NCBI GenBank assembly: GCA_015501585.1
Contig: JADNRY010000014.1
Location: 310,001-374,000 of the forward strand
DNA length: 64,000 bases
Origin: Rhodocollybia butyracea
Taxonomy: Eukaryota > Basidiomycota > Agaricomycetes > Agaricales > Omphalotaceae
Direction: 5' to 3'
In this document: positions 44,959 to 57,241 of the stretch, piece by piece
Numbering within the stretch: the first letter of the stretch is position 1
Layout: every line of letters starts with the position of its first letter
Program-made: the position numbers and the translations under genes
Notes under the pieces: generated by a model
The model's database searches: none
Seen by the model: the letters and a program-made list of their open reading frames with translations, nothing else
What the model was told of the DNA's origin: nothing

Positions 44959-45024
44959 GTCACGTGTCTCGGCTTCGGATGTTTTCGGGCTGTTCAGTTA
45001 ATTTGTCGTTTCTTCCACTTCATT

Positions 45025-45485
45025 ATGCACGCCTCCCTCATTCGCCGCCAGCTCGGCGGGCTGGTTCCTCCAAAAATTGCCACACCCAAATCTGTAGTAA
45101 GTCTGTTCGCCTTATCCTACAAGCCTGTCGCTTAAAATTACAGGCTGGAGGGTCTGGAGACGGTTTAGGACCTCTCGTCAACTTTTACTCCAAATTGCCC
45201 AAAGGCGCTGCCACAGCTCGTGCCTTCGGCCTCAAAGGTCGTTTTTTCAATGGTGCCAACGCTTCTGGTGCGCCTCTTATTGCGCTGATTGCCAGTCTGT
45301 TCGGTATTGGGTACACAATCGATTATCACAGTGAGTTGTCATGTCGCTGTCCTTGTACTATTCGCTCATGCGGTTTTCTCTGAATCTAGTGCACTTGAGT
45401 GAGCTTTCTTACTATGGCAAACATATCTGGCCGCTTGCTTATTCCATTTGGCTTTTCAGAGCATCACAAAAACCACGCCCATTAA
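45025..45485 (+). CDS. ATP17: Mitochondrial ATP synthase subunit f
   Basis: Exons 45025-45096, 45144-45330, 45390-45398 (9 bases) and 45460-45485 sum to 294 bases, 97 residues. The protein reads MHASLIRRQLGGLVPPKIATP, then NFYSKLPKG, FGLKGRFFNG, the single membrane helix ASGAPLIALIASLFGIGYTIDY, and the typical basic end HMHLKHHKNHAH. Subunit f sits in the F0 membrane part of the complex near subunit a and the dimer interface. The very short third exon supplies only MHL. All motifs are intact. Confidence 0.93.
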
Positions 45486-46740
45486 GCGCGTGTTTCGTTG
45501 TTGGGAACCAAGGAGCATGGCAGTTAATATCTGGACGTTCTGTTCTTGTAGACTCTAAAGACATATTTTCATATAGTTTACGGAGTGATGTAAGATTTTT
45601 TTGGACTGAGGCCAAGCTACAACAGTGTGTATGCGAAGATTCCTTGGTTTCCGACATATTCTCACCTGTTCGTTCTGTAGACTCCAATACAGGATACACC
45701 CACCTCTTCCATCTGAGAACGCGAAATGCATTCCAAAGCTCATAGCATAATTTCAGGCGATTGTCAACTGTTTTCCATGTTCAACCAGCTCATTCTATTT
45801 AATGCAATGAAGGGCCTGAGTCGCACAACGATATGGTTTATCGCTCCGTTTCCCCACCCGTCAACGTAGATCCTTCTCATGCTAATCGTCGTCGTTGAAA
45901 ACGCGAGTGAGCGCCATGGTGACGGCTCTTCGGTTGGTGTTCTTAACCGTTAGCGAAACGCCCCGTAATAGTCTCACAAACGGAAACTTCATACCATACT
46001 TCTCACCCCGTAAGATCTTCTCTTCGACATTGCCAAGTATCTGAAGCTGCTTTGCGTCAGGGACAAGTTCAAGACGACATACATTGAACTGGATGGCATG
46101 AACGGTAAAATTGTAGGCAGCGTCATTGAACGTTCTTCAGCAAGGTAACTTGCCAACGTGAATGTATTAACCTTCTGGAACGGCGGTGTTTTTGCGTCGC
46201 TGGCAAGCTCACTGGCCTTTGTTGTGGGGCGATAAGATCCGCCGGTGATCTACATACCGATCTTGAAGACTAAGTATGTCACTCTATGTCACTGCGCCTT
46301 TTTGTCGCTGTCTACTTGTATGCTGGTAAACGCGCAATTGTCTCCTGTGAATACTTCGGCGAGCGAGCTTACAATGCCAGCCACTTGTAAATTCGAGATG
46401 GTCTAACTGAAAACCTTGACTCCTCAAGGCAAATTCTGCATGTTCGTGTGGAGTGACCATAACGGCTTTGTAACGGCTGCTTCCAATCCAGGGAACTTGA
46501 GTGATGGGTCCAACTTGGCAATGCCACGTTCATAAGTACACATTCCTCTGATTCATACTTTCTTTCTTTCTTCGTTTAAATATAATGACCCTTGGAATCT
46601 GGTTCTTTTCGAACTTCAAGCTTAGAGAATCCAGTCTATTTTCCTCGTGGCGTCGAACGTAGATTATAGGTTGCCGCAAACAGTTATAAAACCCGTCGAA
46701 ATCGCTAAAAATATGCCCCTTACTTTTGCAACTTTCAGAA
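45486..46740. other. Spacer with a coding-like fragment
   Basis: At about 46,010-46,140 a coherent reading (IAKYLKLLCVRDKF, then TTYIELDGMNGKIVG) occurs on the plus strand, flanked by stops and with no second supporting exon. It may be a relic of an unidentified gene. Nothing else is seen. Confidence 0.35.
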
Positions 46741-46742
46741 TG

Positions 46743-49029
46743 GCTAGCGTGATGGTATGTAGTGCTGCATCTCCGCCCTTGCATAACACGGTACGCCGAG
46801 GTGTATACGCCCCTCACAAGATTTGACCTGAGGTATGGGGATCTAGATGGGTGCTCTCCTTATTGGTGTAATGTAAGTGCTCACAGCCTTCACTTTACCT
46901 CCTCAATGACGCTTGATGTAAATTCGTCAGGATATCCGCCGTGTAAGTGGTGGCCTAGCGATGGGATCTTCTCGAGGTTGATTCGGTACCGTACTATCTC
47001 TATCTAGGCTCTGGGGGATATCAGTTGTGCAGACCTACATTTACTTTTCGGTGAGCATGGTAATCGTCTATCTGTTCCGGTCTTGTTGACGAAAACCTTC
47101 GTAGACGTTTTTCAACCAAGATACCCTTCGGCTTAAATCATTTGTATGTCTATTGATACCTACCTACCTTTGCTCGATGGTGGACTGACAGATATCTACC
47201 TGCTCGGTTAGGTTTCGTTTGTTTTGTGAGTTTGCATATATCGATCTTTTCTGATATCTTATACCTTTCGCATCTACAGTATCCTCGACACCGCTCATCA
47301 AGCAATGCTCTGTCATCTAATCTACGTCTACCTTGTGTCCAATTTTGGTGATGTCGATTATCTCGGGGTTGTCGTATGGTAATGCCTTTTCGAATGCTCC
47401 TATGCTCGGCTTCATTCTTTCTGTTCGAGTGCAGGAGCATCCTGGTAAGCCATTGTAACACACGCGAGGATTTCCGAGTCAATGACCAGTCGCATTTCAA
47501 TTTTCAAAAAGGTAATGGTGCTACTCTCGGTAAGTGTTTATTCTTCTTCTGTTCTATTCAACTTTAAGGTTTCTCTGATGTAGGCAATCATCGCTGTGGT
47601 CATCCAACTGTAAGTACTGCCATTCTTTACAACCTAGCGTAATTGACCAAGCTCACGTTAGTTTCATGTGCTGGAGGATCTGGATATGTCAGTACGCTTG
47701 TATGATTTCTGTTTAGCATTCTCACCTAAACTATCGTTAACAGTGAGTGACAAAAATGTGTTTTGGATCGGTCCTATCGTCAGTGACTTTATACATAGAA
47801 CATGGGCTCTGACGGTGAACTTTTCGCAGATCCTTATTGTCGTAGCGAGCTTTGCAATCACCATGGGTGAGCAATTCGATCTCCCTGCTGATGTATATTA
47901 ATTCGTCGTTAGTTTATTTTGGAAAATCGTTCGTACAGATCTACAAGTGGAAATTTCCACCATTTCTAATGTGTCTCGGTTCAGCTGGTCTCTCCGGACA
48001 TGGGTGGAGCTCGCGGAACTCAGTGTAGGTTCTTGATTTAAAGATATAGGCTCTTTCTGTACTTCACATCTTTCACAGAAAGTTTCGCGAGGGGTCAATG
48101 GGCTGAACTTTGGCGGCGACATAGCTATCACATTCGCCATGGTATGCTGTCCAAGTCTTTTCCCTCTGCTTGTTTAATGTTTTGATGAGCGGTCTCATTA
48201 GGTCTATTTACTTGGTACTTCAAAATCTGGTATCAAAAGGTAAGGACAAGGCGTGTATGGACCATTGCACTGCGCTTTACAATGTCGATGTAGGACAGAT
48301 GCGCTTGTGAATCATTTGATGCACTTTTGTTTGAAGACTGGCCTATTAACGACGTACGTTGTCTGCCCATCGCACTCGCAACATGATGGCTAAATTGGCT
48401 TGAAGGCTGTGTGCAATCTGTTCGCTGATATCAGTTAGGGTTTTATGACCGATTCAATTCCTATTTGAAACCTTGGACTGTTAGATCTCTGTTTGGCCGG
48501 AAACCTTTGTGTATATAGCATTCTATTGTGCCCTGGCTCGTTGTAAGCTCTCTCGGACTGATCTATCATAATTTATCTGCTGATCGTTCGCACCAGTGTA
48601 TGCGAATTCCTTTTTAGCGACGTGAGGCATTATTATCATGTCTGCAACCGATGATTGAACCTCTTTTTCTTAGGCTCAATGCTCGGGCGGAATTGAGAAC
48701 TCGGAACCGTCCTCGGGGAAGCACATTACTCTCTTTTAGTAGGATTGAATGGGCCCGACAAATCGAGGCTAGCTACAGTTCAACTATTCCGAGAGCGGTC
48801 AGTCATCCATGCCTCGATACTTATCACTTATCAAATACCCAAATGTTGCATGTACAGCATTTATCTGTCAAGCAGGAAACTCAGTCGCATATAGACCAAG
48901 ACATTGAGATGGAAAACGTCGCAGTGAGCTTTTTGGTTATACCTTCTAATTATCATTACTTATGGACAATTCATTGTAGGAAACTACTTTGTTGAGAAGT
49001 TTGTCCCCCGCTTCTGCTTCGCCTGTTTG
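46743..49029 (+). CDS. DUF6534-family seven-helix membrane protein
   Basis: The spliced product reads MGALLIGVMISAVLWGISVV + QTYIYFS, next TFFNQDTLRLKSF, then ILDTAHQAMLCHLIYVYLV + SNFGDVDYLGVVVW. Later come NGLNFGGDIAITFAM + VYLLGTSKSG, TDALVNHLMHFCLKTGLLTT, ISVWPETFVYIAFYCALAR and YANSFLATLNARAELR. This is the standard order of the Agaricomycete DUF6534 family, whose function is unknown. At least 12 introns; exon 46931-46942 has only 12 bases. The cytoplasmic tail ends ETTLLRSLSPASASPV at 49027-49029. The true start may lie slightly upstream (ATG 46743) of the conserved Met at 46847. It converges with a paralogue at 50290-52447. Confidence 0.8.
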
Positions 49030-49232
49030 AGAACCGATTCACGAATCACTGCGAGTTGAATTATCAAGCCTGTACTTGTATCTGTCTACGTATATACCTT
49101 GCTGAATATAGCGGCCCGAACGCTAAACAAAAGCGCCTTGATTGTCATTCTCTCACACTCGATGTACATGTACAGCTCTTCCATGTCACTCACTTTCGTT
49201 TGATTTTTTCGGGGAGTTCACTCTCAAATCTA

Positions 49233-50102
49233 ATGGGGTGGTTTACACCTTCTAGCCCTCGTCGTGCCAATAGCATTTCAGATGCTTCATTTTCCTCCCC
49301 TCACGACGAGTCGACAATGTCGGAGTCGCAAACGCAAGGCGTATTGCATCCCGGGTTTCTTTGGGTTAGACACCCTTTCCAGATTAACAATTCAACCAAT
49401 AATGCATATTCGACCGCTTCTCCTAGCCTTACTTCAGACACTCCTTTAAATCCCACCAGTCACCTTGACATGCTTTCTATCGCCAGCGCGCCTGTGAATA
49501 CCGCTGCTCAGTTACCCTACGATAATCAGTCTAAACAACATCCCGCTGTTCGCACTACGATACCTTCACGAATATCACACAGGCGCTCTCACTCGTGGAT
49601 TACCCGGCACAGGAACCTGTCGCTCCTTATCGCACTCCCCTTTCCAATATTGCTTTCCGTTGTCTATATCGTAGTTGGTCATGCCATTTTGCATGCTTCT
49701 AAGGCTAGCACAGAACCTGCGAACCTCTCTTCCTCAGCTAAAATCGGAGCAGTAGGCGGAGCTGTTCTCACTCTTCCTGCCCTCTTTTTGCTCTACGTTA
49801 TACAGCGTCTGTGCATGGAACCCCTCACAACTTCCGGACCAGACGATTTCTTTGATGACGAGTCAGATGCTGGCGCTCAAGTTTTATGGCGGGGAATACT
49901 GGGTTATGTCATTGTCTTTGTCATGATCTTACTTATAGGTGTACCAGCGGCTCCAATTGGACTCTCGATCCTGAGGAGTTTGTCTTCAACTACCATATTA
50001 TCTGCTGCCCAAGGTGTGGAGGCGGGTGTAGTAGGCGGTGTAATTTTCATGCCCATAGTTGTAGTATTTTGTGTATTGTACTACAGGACTTTGACACTCT
50101 AA
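49233..50102 (+). CDS. Hypothetical four-helix membrane protein
   Basis: Single exon, 289 residues. The first ~125 residues are Ser/Thr/Asn-rich and probably disordered (MGWFTPSSPRRANSISD...). A basic RHRNLS segment precedes helix 1 (LLIALPFPILLSVVYIVVGH). Helix 2 follows (IGAVGGAVLTLPALFLLYVI), then an acidic loop GPDDFFDDESD, and two further hydrophobic segments (ILGYVIVFVMILLIGVPAA; GVEAGVVGGVIFMPIVVVF). ATG 49233 was chosen because upstream residues in the same frame look like untranslated sequence. No family recognised. It sits between two convergent DUF6534 genes. Confidence 0.65.
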   Translation: MGWFTPSSPRRANSISDASFSSPHDESTMSESQTQGVLHPGFLWVRHPFQINNSTNNAYSTASPSLTSDTPLNPTSHLDMLSIASAPVNTAAQLPYDNQSKQHPAVRTTIPSRISHRRSHSWITRHRNLSLLIALPFPILLSVVYIVVGHAILHASKASTEPANLSSSAKIGAVGGAVLTLPALFLLYVIQRLCMEPLTTSGPDDFFDDESDAGAQVLWRGILGYVIVFVMILLIGVPAAPIGLSILRSLSSTTILSAAQGVEAGVVGGVIFMPIVVVFCVLYYRTLTL

Positions 50103-50289
50103 TCCGTTGGATATTGCTGTTATATCTGTTAATTTATTCAGCATTGTTTTCGTTGTAATTATTTACTATGAATTGGACTATGCACATGGGATCCAGCCGT
50201 TCTACAACAACACTACTAGCACCAACCAATACAAACATTGGACTGAAGATGGTATATACAGTTACGACAAATCCATCTGCGACCTGAAG

Positions 50290-52447
50290 TCATCGGGGTG
50301 TTGTTTCTGCTCCGGATCTGAATCGGTCATGTACTCCCTTCGGGTATCGATCTTGACAGAGATTGCACTGGGAGGATTCTGTCATTTCGAATACCGTCAG
50401 ACAAAACCTATTATTTCCAAGAAAAAAATGACTGACGAAAACAGAGGCAGTAGGATGGTAGCTCCCCAACGGAATTGAGGTTTCGCCACTGGTCTGAGCA
50501 GTGTTAGCTCCTTCCTTGCGTAGTATTGTTCGAATGTTCAAAGTGGCCAAAAGAGAATTAGCGTAAACTGAGGGACATTCACCAAATGTTTGCGAGAAAA
50601 AACAGAAAGTACGAACGTCTGCCCATACAGAAGAAAAAGCTGATGTAAATAAAAGTTTCCGGGGCAAGCAAAATCTTTAACTCGATGAGCTAGCTGTATT
50701 CAAATAATTTCCAAGAAATGCTTACCGAAAGCATCGAAGCGATAGCGCAGAGACTAGCAGAAACTTTAGTGGACGAACAAATAACCACAACCAAACACCT
50801 ACCTAGTTAAAGCACCAGTATTAACCGAGAAAATGATCTGGCACATAATTAGGACGGTCGAGAGATGTAGTGGGTGCTCAAAGTTTTACTGACAAGCTTT
50901 TTAATAATGGAATCAGATCTACAGATAGTTAATTGGATTAGATATCGAGGCAGAACAATCTAAAGATTTGAGCGATTTACCTTCGGAAACCAGTTCTTGA
51001 CGAATTCAAAAGGAGTGTAAGGAGCAAGGCTAAATATGTGTCTCCCACTGCAGCAAGAACATTGACAGTGATAGAAAGGCCCTAAAGAACACGACGAGTG
51101 AGCTAAGGCGGCGGTAAAAACAGTCAAAGCTCACCGTCAACTGCGCGGCGAGGTCAGCGTACGTGTTAATACGAGTGAGGCTGCATTAGTTGTGTCAGTT
51201 AACGAAATCATCTATATGGAGATATAGAATTACCCTATGATAGTGAAAACTACGGAGTTGTCAATCGCCGTCTGAAAACAATAAAACAAGGAAACATACT
51301 GAAGACGCAGACTATAGGCAGAGTTGCGTATCATCGTTAGAAGATCGAGATCAATCCTATAAATGTCGACGCACCGAACTCGGCCGTCACTAAAAGCAAC
51401 TACAAAATAAGATTAGACAGCGATAAACGTAGGAAAGAAACTTCCTCACAGCCGGAATAGTTATCCAATAGTTTCTATTGCTCACTGCATTGACAAAGCG
51501 AATCAGATCTAGGTGTCTCCAAAGGGAAGAACGCTGCGTACATTGCCAAACCCTCCAAGCAAGGAAACTGTTCCAAAATTGAACCCAAGAAACTTAGAGG
51601 ATAAAAAAGGGACTAAACGCACCTTTGAACGAAAAGAGCAGATAAACCCTAGGATTGTTCCACAGATAAGCAAGATGTCATATACTAATTTCAGTGGGCC
51701 TTACATTGATCAGTACTTCCGCCTTAACGAGTCGAATTCAGCGTGGCTGCGACCGAGAAGGTTGCAAATGAGCTCTTACCATTAAGCTCCTGTTTATCAT
51801 CGTCAATCAGAGTTCCATACTGAACAGACAGAACAAAGAACCCACCATACGACGTTTCCAAGCTCTGCTGCGTCTCCAAAGTTAGTGATAACATAGGTGT
51901 ATACTGGTTTAAAGTTCGTGAATTCAAAGCTGCTGGTCGATGCGAGTCGCAAGACGGTTGCTTACTTGTGTGAGCGATCAAGGCCTGATGAATAGTGTCG
52001 AAGACTATAACAGAGCCAACCTGATATGGCATGAGATCCTGCCTGAAGAAACGATAATAAACTGGACGTACGACGAAACGAAGAGGCCACCGGTCGTTTT
52101 GATTCAGATAGTAGTACCAACTCTGAATAAGGGCGGCTACAAGCACGTTAGTTAAATTACTGATCGCGAACGAGAACGAATATTCACCTCCGTACAGACT
52201 AGCAACCCAGCAATGAAACCGCGTTTGGATACAGTAGGACCAATGAGATATAAGGAGCACTCACATCGCCGCCTATCACAATAGGTAGAGTTTTTCGTGT
52301 TGGCGTATCGAAACGACGATGAACAGGAAAACTCACCATAAGTACACCAACGAACATCGCCCCCATTCTTTCCAGACGTTAAGCACCGTGACGGGCAGCC
52401 AAGAAAGATGTCACTCACGTATTGTGAATAGTAGCTGCTTGACCCAT
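50290..52447 (-). CDS. DUF6534-family seven-helix membrane protein, second copy
   Basis: From ATG 52447 the spliced start reads MGQAATIHNTMGAMFVGVLM, equivalent to the GALLIGVM of the copy at 46.8 kb. Then come ALIQSWYYYLNQNDRWPLRFVV, VIVFDTIHQALIAHT, an ITNFGDAAELGNVVW-like segment after splicing, and near the end VYANSLLATLNIRTILRKE. The C-terminal tail has FVSHFFLGNNRFCLTVFE and ends at 50290. The order and motifs are those of the family; many introns. Exon borders in 50,700-51,500 were not resolved. Confidence 0.72.
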
Positions 52448-53825
52448 GATTGAGAGTGGTGCACTGCGTCGTTGATGAATCTAAAGTCTGTCGATGGAGT
52501 CGTTTTTTAAACAATGCCAGGGGGTGGATGCTTATGAAAGAACCTGATGAATTACGGACATCGGGGTCAGGGTTGACAAAAAAGTCAATTGCTTGGGTAC
52601 AAGAATTCTGTAATTTAAAAAATGTTTATAGGATCTGTCAAGTGTTTGAATAGAAGGGTACGCTTGAGCCTTGAGGAGCTTTGAGGAACTCGGTGTTTAA
52701 CCTATGGTTCCTGACCATTGAAACTGGAAATTCGCTCCATCGTTGATGTTCATTGCTTTGCACACACAACCGAATAGAAAGCGAGAATCAGTACTTCCTG
52801 CTTGCTTTCTAGTAAATAACGGTCTAATTGTTCAGCGGGTTTCAAGCGAGCCGCAATTCTTTGCGATCCCGCATTCCTATCTGTCGGAAACTTTCGTAAG
52901 TAAGTTTTGTCTGTCTCAGATGTAAGTAAGTAAGTAAGTTGGTTAAGTATCACCCAGGCTCCAGCAGCATACAGTAACATACATATGTACTTACTTTGTA
53001 TTCGAAGAAGGGTTGAGCCTCACTACCTATTATAGGGTCGAGCCAAGAAACTTGCGCATGTGAATACGTCTTTCTATCAGATGAGTTCGGGTCCTGTTTC
53101 TTCAAGTTCTTGGTTTCTTGACGCGTCTGTAGAGACTTATCAGTTTTTTTTTGGGAGGGCTGGCGAAGAGGAAGAGAAACAGCAAGCTGACCATATCTAA
53201 AAGAAATTCGAGACAGAACGAGGAAAGAATCAAACTGGATAACTGACAAGCTGAAGGACGGGAATTGGAAGTCGGGGACGGCATAGCTGAGTCACGTGGG
53301 CTAATGAGAGCTCACCGTGCTCCTATCCCAATTCATTGATTATACGTTTTTTCTACGTTTACTCTTTTGTGTTTCGAATTCTTGTTGCTCCTGATGGCCC
53401 TTCTGTCGCTAACTTGTTGCTATACCCTAAAATCTGAGGACCTTGACTAACCTGCACCGACTGGGACTCGTGAAGGATGTGAAACTGAAAAAACTCAAGG
53501 CACAGGGCACAGCGCTAGCACTGTAAACAGCCAGATAATACTGACATTGAAGGAGGATATCTTGTTCTTGTCAAAGCTGTTCTAATAAGCCAGGGCTAAA
53601 ATAGCGGCGTACCGAATTTGGGGAAATTTGGTACGAGTTGACCCTGGTTGCTCACTTCCGCGGTGGTCCGATTGATAGAATGGAATTTGCCGCTGAATAC
53701 TTGTACTAGGCTCTCTATAGGCTTCGATATAACCACCGTGGAATACCCCGTGGTTTGCCAACTTTGCGCCCACCTATCCACACTCTTTTACAAACCATCT
53801 AGAACTTGGGACACCACCTACCTCG
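52448..53825. other. Spacer between DUF6534 gene and P450
   Basis: On the minus strand 53284-52950 has a short frame with a possible intron (KKTDKSLQTRQETKNLKK, then SWLDPIIGSEAQPFFEY), perhaps a small gene, but with no recognised family. The P450 promoter lies just before 53826. Confidence 0.35.
52922..52938 (+). repeat. (GTAA)n microsatellite
   Basis: Four consecutive copies of gtaa, 'gtaagtaagtaagtaag', followed by 'ttggttaag'. Confidence 0.8.
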
Positions 53826-56061
53826 ATGATAGAGCTCAGATTTGTCGACGCCATTGTTGGCACAGTCGCCGTATACTGCATGTATCGGCTGATGACTGTC
53901 GAAAAGAGAGGGCTACCTCTTCCTCCGGGCCCAAAGGATATCCTCTAATCGGGAATCTCTTGGATATGCCGTCGGAGAAAGAATGGTTAACTTTCGCCAA
54001 GTGGGGAGAGAAATACGGTATGGATTAGTTTCACTACTCGAATTTGGACGTTTCTCATAATCTTGAGTCAGGCAAGTTGGCTTCGGTAAACGGTAAGCAG
54101 GCACTCGTCGTCTCTCTCTCTCGTTCTTAGATGAACCTATCTCCCAGTTTTTGGTCAGCCAATCATAATCATCAACTCGACGACCATAGCAAAAGATATG
54201 CTGGAAAAACATAGCGCGATTTACTCGGATCGTCCAGTGATCCCTATGGGAGGCGAATTGTGTGGCTGGAAAAACACACTTGTACTCGTGCCATACGGAG
54301 AGCGATTCCGTAACTACCGTCGTCTTGCTCATGAGCTTTTCGGAAATGCTGTTCGGATGAAGTCCTTCCATCCTGTCGAAGAACTCGAAACGCATCGTTT
54401 CCTCAAACGGTTACTTTCAAAACCTGCCGGATTTTCCGACCACATTCGCAAGTAAGCTGTCATTTTCATACTTCTTTAGAACAAAGTCGCTCACGCGGTT
54501 GTTTCCTTCAGGACCGCGGGTGCGATTATTCTTCGAATCTCCCATGGCTATGAAGTTGGTGAAGGTGAAGATGCTTTTGTTACATTGGCAGACAAGGCGG
54601 GTCGTTCCGTGTATTCTCTATCGACTTGAGTTGATGGCCGTTCCATCGTCCCCATAGGCTACAGAGCAATTCGGATTGTCCACTGCTCCGGGATTCCTTG
54701 TGAACCTGGTGCCTTTTTGTATGTGTTTTCCTATGTGTCCTTTTATTGAAGCTTACTTCCGTCAAGTGCAACACATTCCTGATTGGTTTCCCGGTGCCTC
54801 TTTCAAGAAAACGGCCAAAGAATGGGCCGCTACTTTAAACGAGATGGTCGACTTGCCCTACAACTATGTCAAGAAACAAGTTGTAAGTGTAAAACTTGAT
54901 TCCCACGTTTTTGGGTACCAATTCTCGGATAGGCTGCAGGTACGGCAGAACCCTCATATGTTGCCAGTCTTGTCGAGGGCAAGACCTTGACTTCGGAGCA
55001 AGAATTCGAGATCAAGTGGTCCTCCGCATCGCTCTATTCAGGTATGTATGACATTCTCGGTTCCGTATGGCGTGGTCTCATTATTTCTGTCCAGGTGGCG
55101 CTGACACTGTAGGCATTCGCTTTTAATGGTGATATGGCATATCTGATTCGTTTTCTAGACGGTTGCTGCTATATACTCATTCTTCAAGGCTATGGCACTT
55201 TACCCGGAGGTCCAGGCTAGAGCTCAAGCAGAAATCGACGCCGTGGTTGGAAATGATCGTCTTCCTTGCTTTGCGGACAGGGAGCATCTTCCGTACATTC
55301 AAGCTTTGACATTGGAGGCCCTCCGATGGCACAGTGTGGTTCCTAACGGTATGTTCCTCTGTTTCTTTGTTTGGATTGCCATACCATTCAACCTTTCCAA
55401 GGCGTTCCTCATCGTGTCACCGAGGACAATATATTCAATGGATACTTTATTCCGAAAGGTGCGCTGGTGATGGCAAACTTGTGGTATGATAATATGTCTG
55501 TTCTTGTCGCGACTTTATTTCCGACTTATTTCTTCATTCTTAGGTTCATGAACCATGATCCGGAGGTGTACCGGAACCCAATGACGTTCAACCCCGACCG
55601 TTTCTTAGGGCCTAATCCTGAAGTGGATCCCAGAGACGCTTGCTTTGGATTTGGACGTCGGTAAGCTTACACTCCACCTCTCGGAAGCAATTGGACTTGA
55701 CCTTCTGATTACTCACTTTTTACTTAGGATATGCCCCGGTAGGTCACCTAGAAACGTAAATTCTGATGTTTTACTGACCCTAGATGTAACCATAGGACGA
55801 GTACTAGCCGATGCCTCTGTATTCATATCATGTGCGATGGCCATTTCAGTCTTCAACATCTCCAAGTACTCAGAGGACGGCGTTATTATCGAGCCCGACG
55901 TAGAACAAAACAACGGTACCATCAGGTAAGTGAAGTAAGGAGTTGAAAGCAAACGAACAAAGGCTTACTATCTTGACAGTCACCCCACTTCTTTCAAATG
56001 CACTATCTCTCCCCGCTCGGATAAAGCAGTTGCTTTGATCCAAGCCGATGAGCGACGCTGA
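53826..56061 (+). pseudogene. Cytochrome P450 monooxygenase with a frameshift in the hinge
   Basis: Heme-thiolate monooxygenase of the class II microsomal type. N-terminus MIELRFVDAIVGTVAVYCMYRLM is a membrane anchor followed by the hinge GLPLPPGPK. There the frame breaks: one base is missing after 'ggcccaaagg' (about 53937), so the anchor frame stops at TAA 53946 while the next conserved segment GYPLIGNLLDMPSEKEW is in another frame. The rest is intact: WKNTLVLVPYGERFRNYRR, the I-helix GGADTTVAAIYS, the ExxR helix EALRWHSVVPNG, FNPDRFLG, and the heme loop FGFGRRICPGR rebuilt over two introns (Cys is the iron ligand). It ends ISPRSDKAVALIQADERR at 56061. About 10 introns. It is a very young pseudogene, a strain-specific null, or a base-call error. 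Confidence 0.82.
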
Positions 56062-57241
56062 TTGAATTGACGTTAGAGCGCGCAAGATGGTTTTGTTAGG
56101 ATATATTTCTCGATCCGTCGTGCTAATATCTGGCGTTATCTTGTTAATTATCTTTTTACTAGTGCATGCATACACCTCATCGAGTTCCTCTCCTTAAAAT
56201 TCAAACGGAATATTTATATATATATTTTTGACTTTAAGCAAAGGCTAGAGTGTGAAGTCGCGTGAGCAGCAAGGCATGAGATTTCAAGGCAAAGTATGTA
56301 TGCTTGTCTGGATTGGATCCAATACAGCCCAACTATCGATTGAGCTTCGTTCGTATATCAGGAAACGGGTATCTATCTGTCTGATAAGACGGCTCCGGAA
56401 TTGCTTGTGTATCATTGGCGAATATTCTCAGAAGTTCCCACTCCGAGTCTGTTTTGTCATACTTACGGGGTCTTCGATCTATTGTGGGGATATATATGCT
56501 CAGTCGGACTAGTCGGACTCACTTGAAACAACTTGCGAGTCATCGTTCAAAAATTTGCGCAACTAGGGATATAGATTGCAGATGGGCGTTACAACGCTCG
56601 ATGGACCTGGAACAGCAAACAGTTATGCCAACTGGAACATGTGCATCAAGCCCAGGCCATTTCTGATACTTTGGAAATGGCGATACGCCGTGGATTTCCA
56701 TACTTCCTGTGAAGGTGCAATCCAGCGGACTTGAAGTGAGTGCCCCAGGAGCTGCTCCGAACTCTTTTTCTATTTCTTGCGTGACATTACCTCTGCTTCT
56801 GTCCCATCGTGTCAAAATCGAATCAGTGTCACCCAAAAAAAACTTGAGGATTTTTCTGGCGTTGACCCGATCATGAAAACAAGTGTTCGGCTTCTTCGGT
56901 TTTGTTGGGCTATTCTGCGTATGCTAGCTAAGCTTAAGCTTGAGTAGCAGGTCCCTTGGAAAGTAGGTAAGATACCGATGGAAGATTGGGGATGAACTTC
57001 GGGTTTTCGTAGAACCAAGATGCCAATGCTAAGACCAGGGACAGGATCAGACAACAAGTAAAACACAAATCTTTTGTGCCACCAGTGACCAGGTCTGCAT
57101 CAATTCGTTGTAGGCGTTCTAGTATAGCGACAAGATTGATTGACGACTTCTAGAGCTATCTAGCTCTTCGTTAACCAGAGTTTCTTGTTGTATTACTGTG
57201 GCGCTCATTGTGTACATAATCAACTTCCCTTCATTACCACC
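56062..57241. other. Intergenic region
   Basis: There is an AT-rich 'atatttatatatatatttttg' at about 56210-56230 after the P450. No gene is supported. The end contains the promoter of the following gene. Confidence 0.4.

Noticed and set aside
52740..53284. Small minus-strand gene candidate
   Set aside because: Only one plausible exon pair, no recognised domain, and part of it runs into the GTAA repeat. It is kept as a remark in the spacer entry.
53648..54028. Long plus-strand frame entering the P450 (126 codons)
   Set aside because: Its N-terminal half has no membrane anchor and overlaps the real anchor in another frame. Only the part from GPKGYPLIGN onward belongs to the P450.
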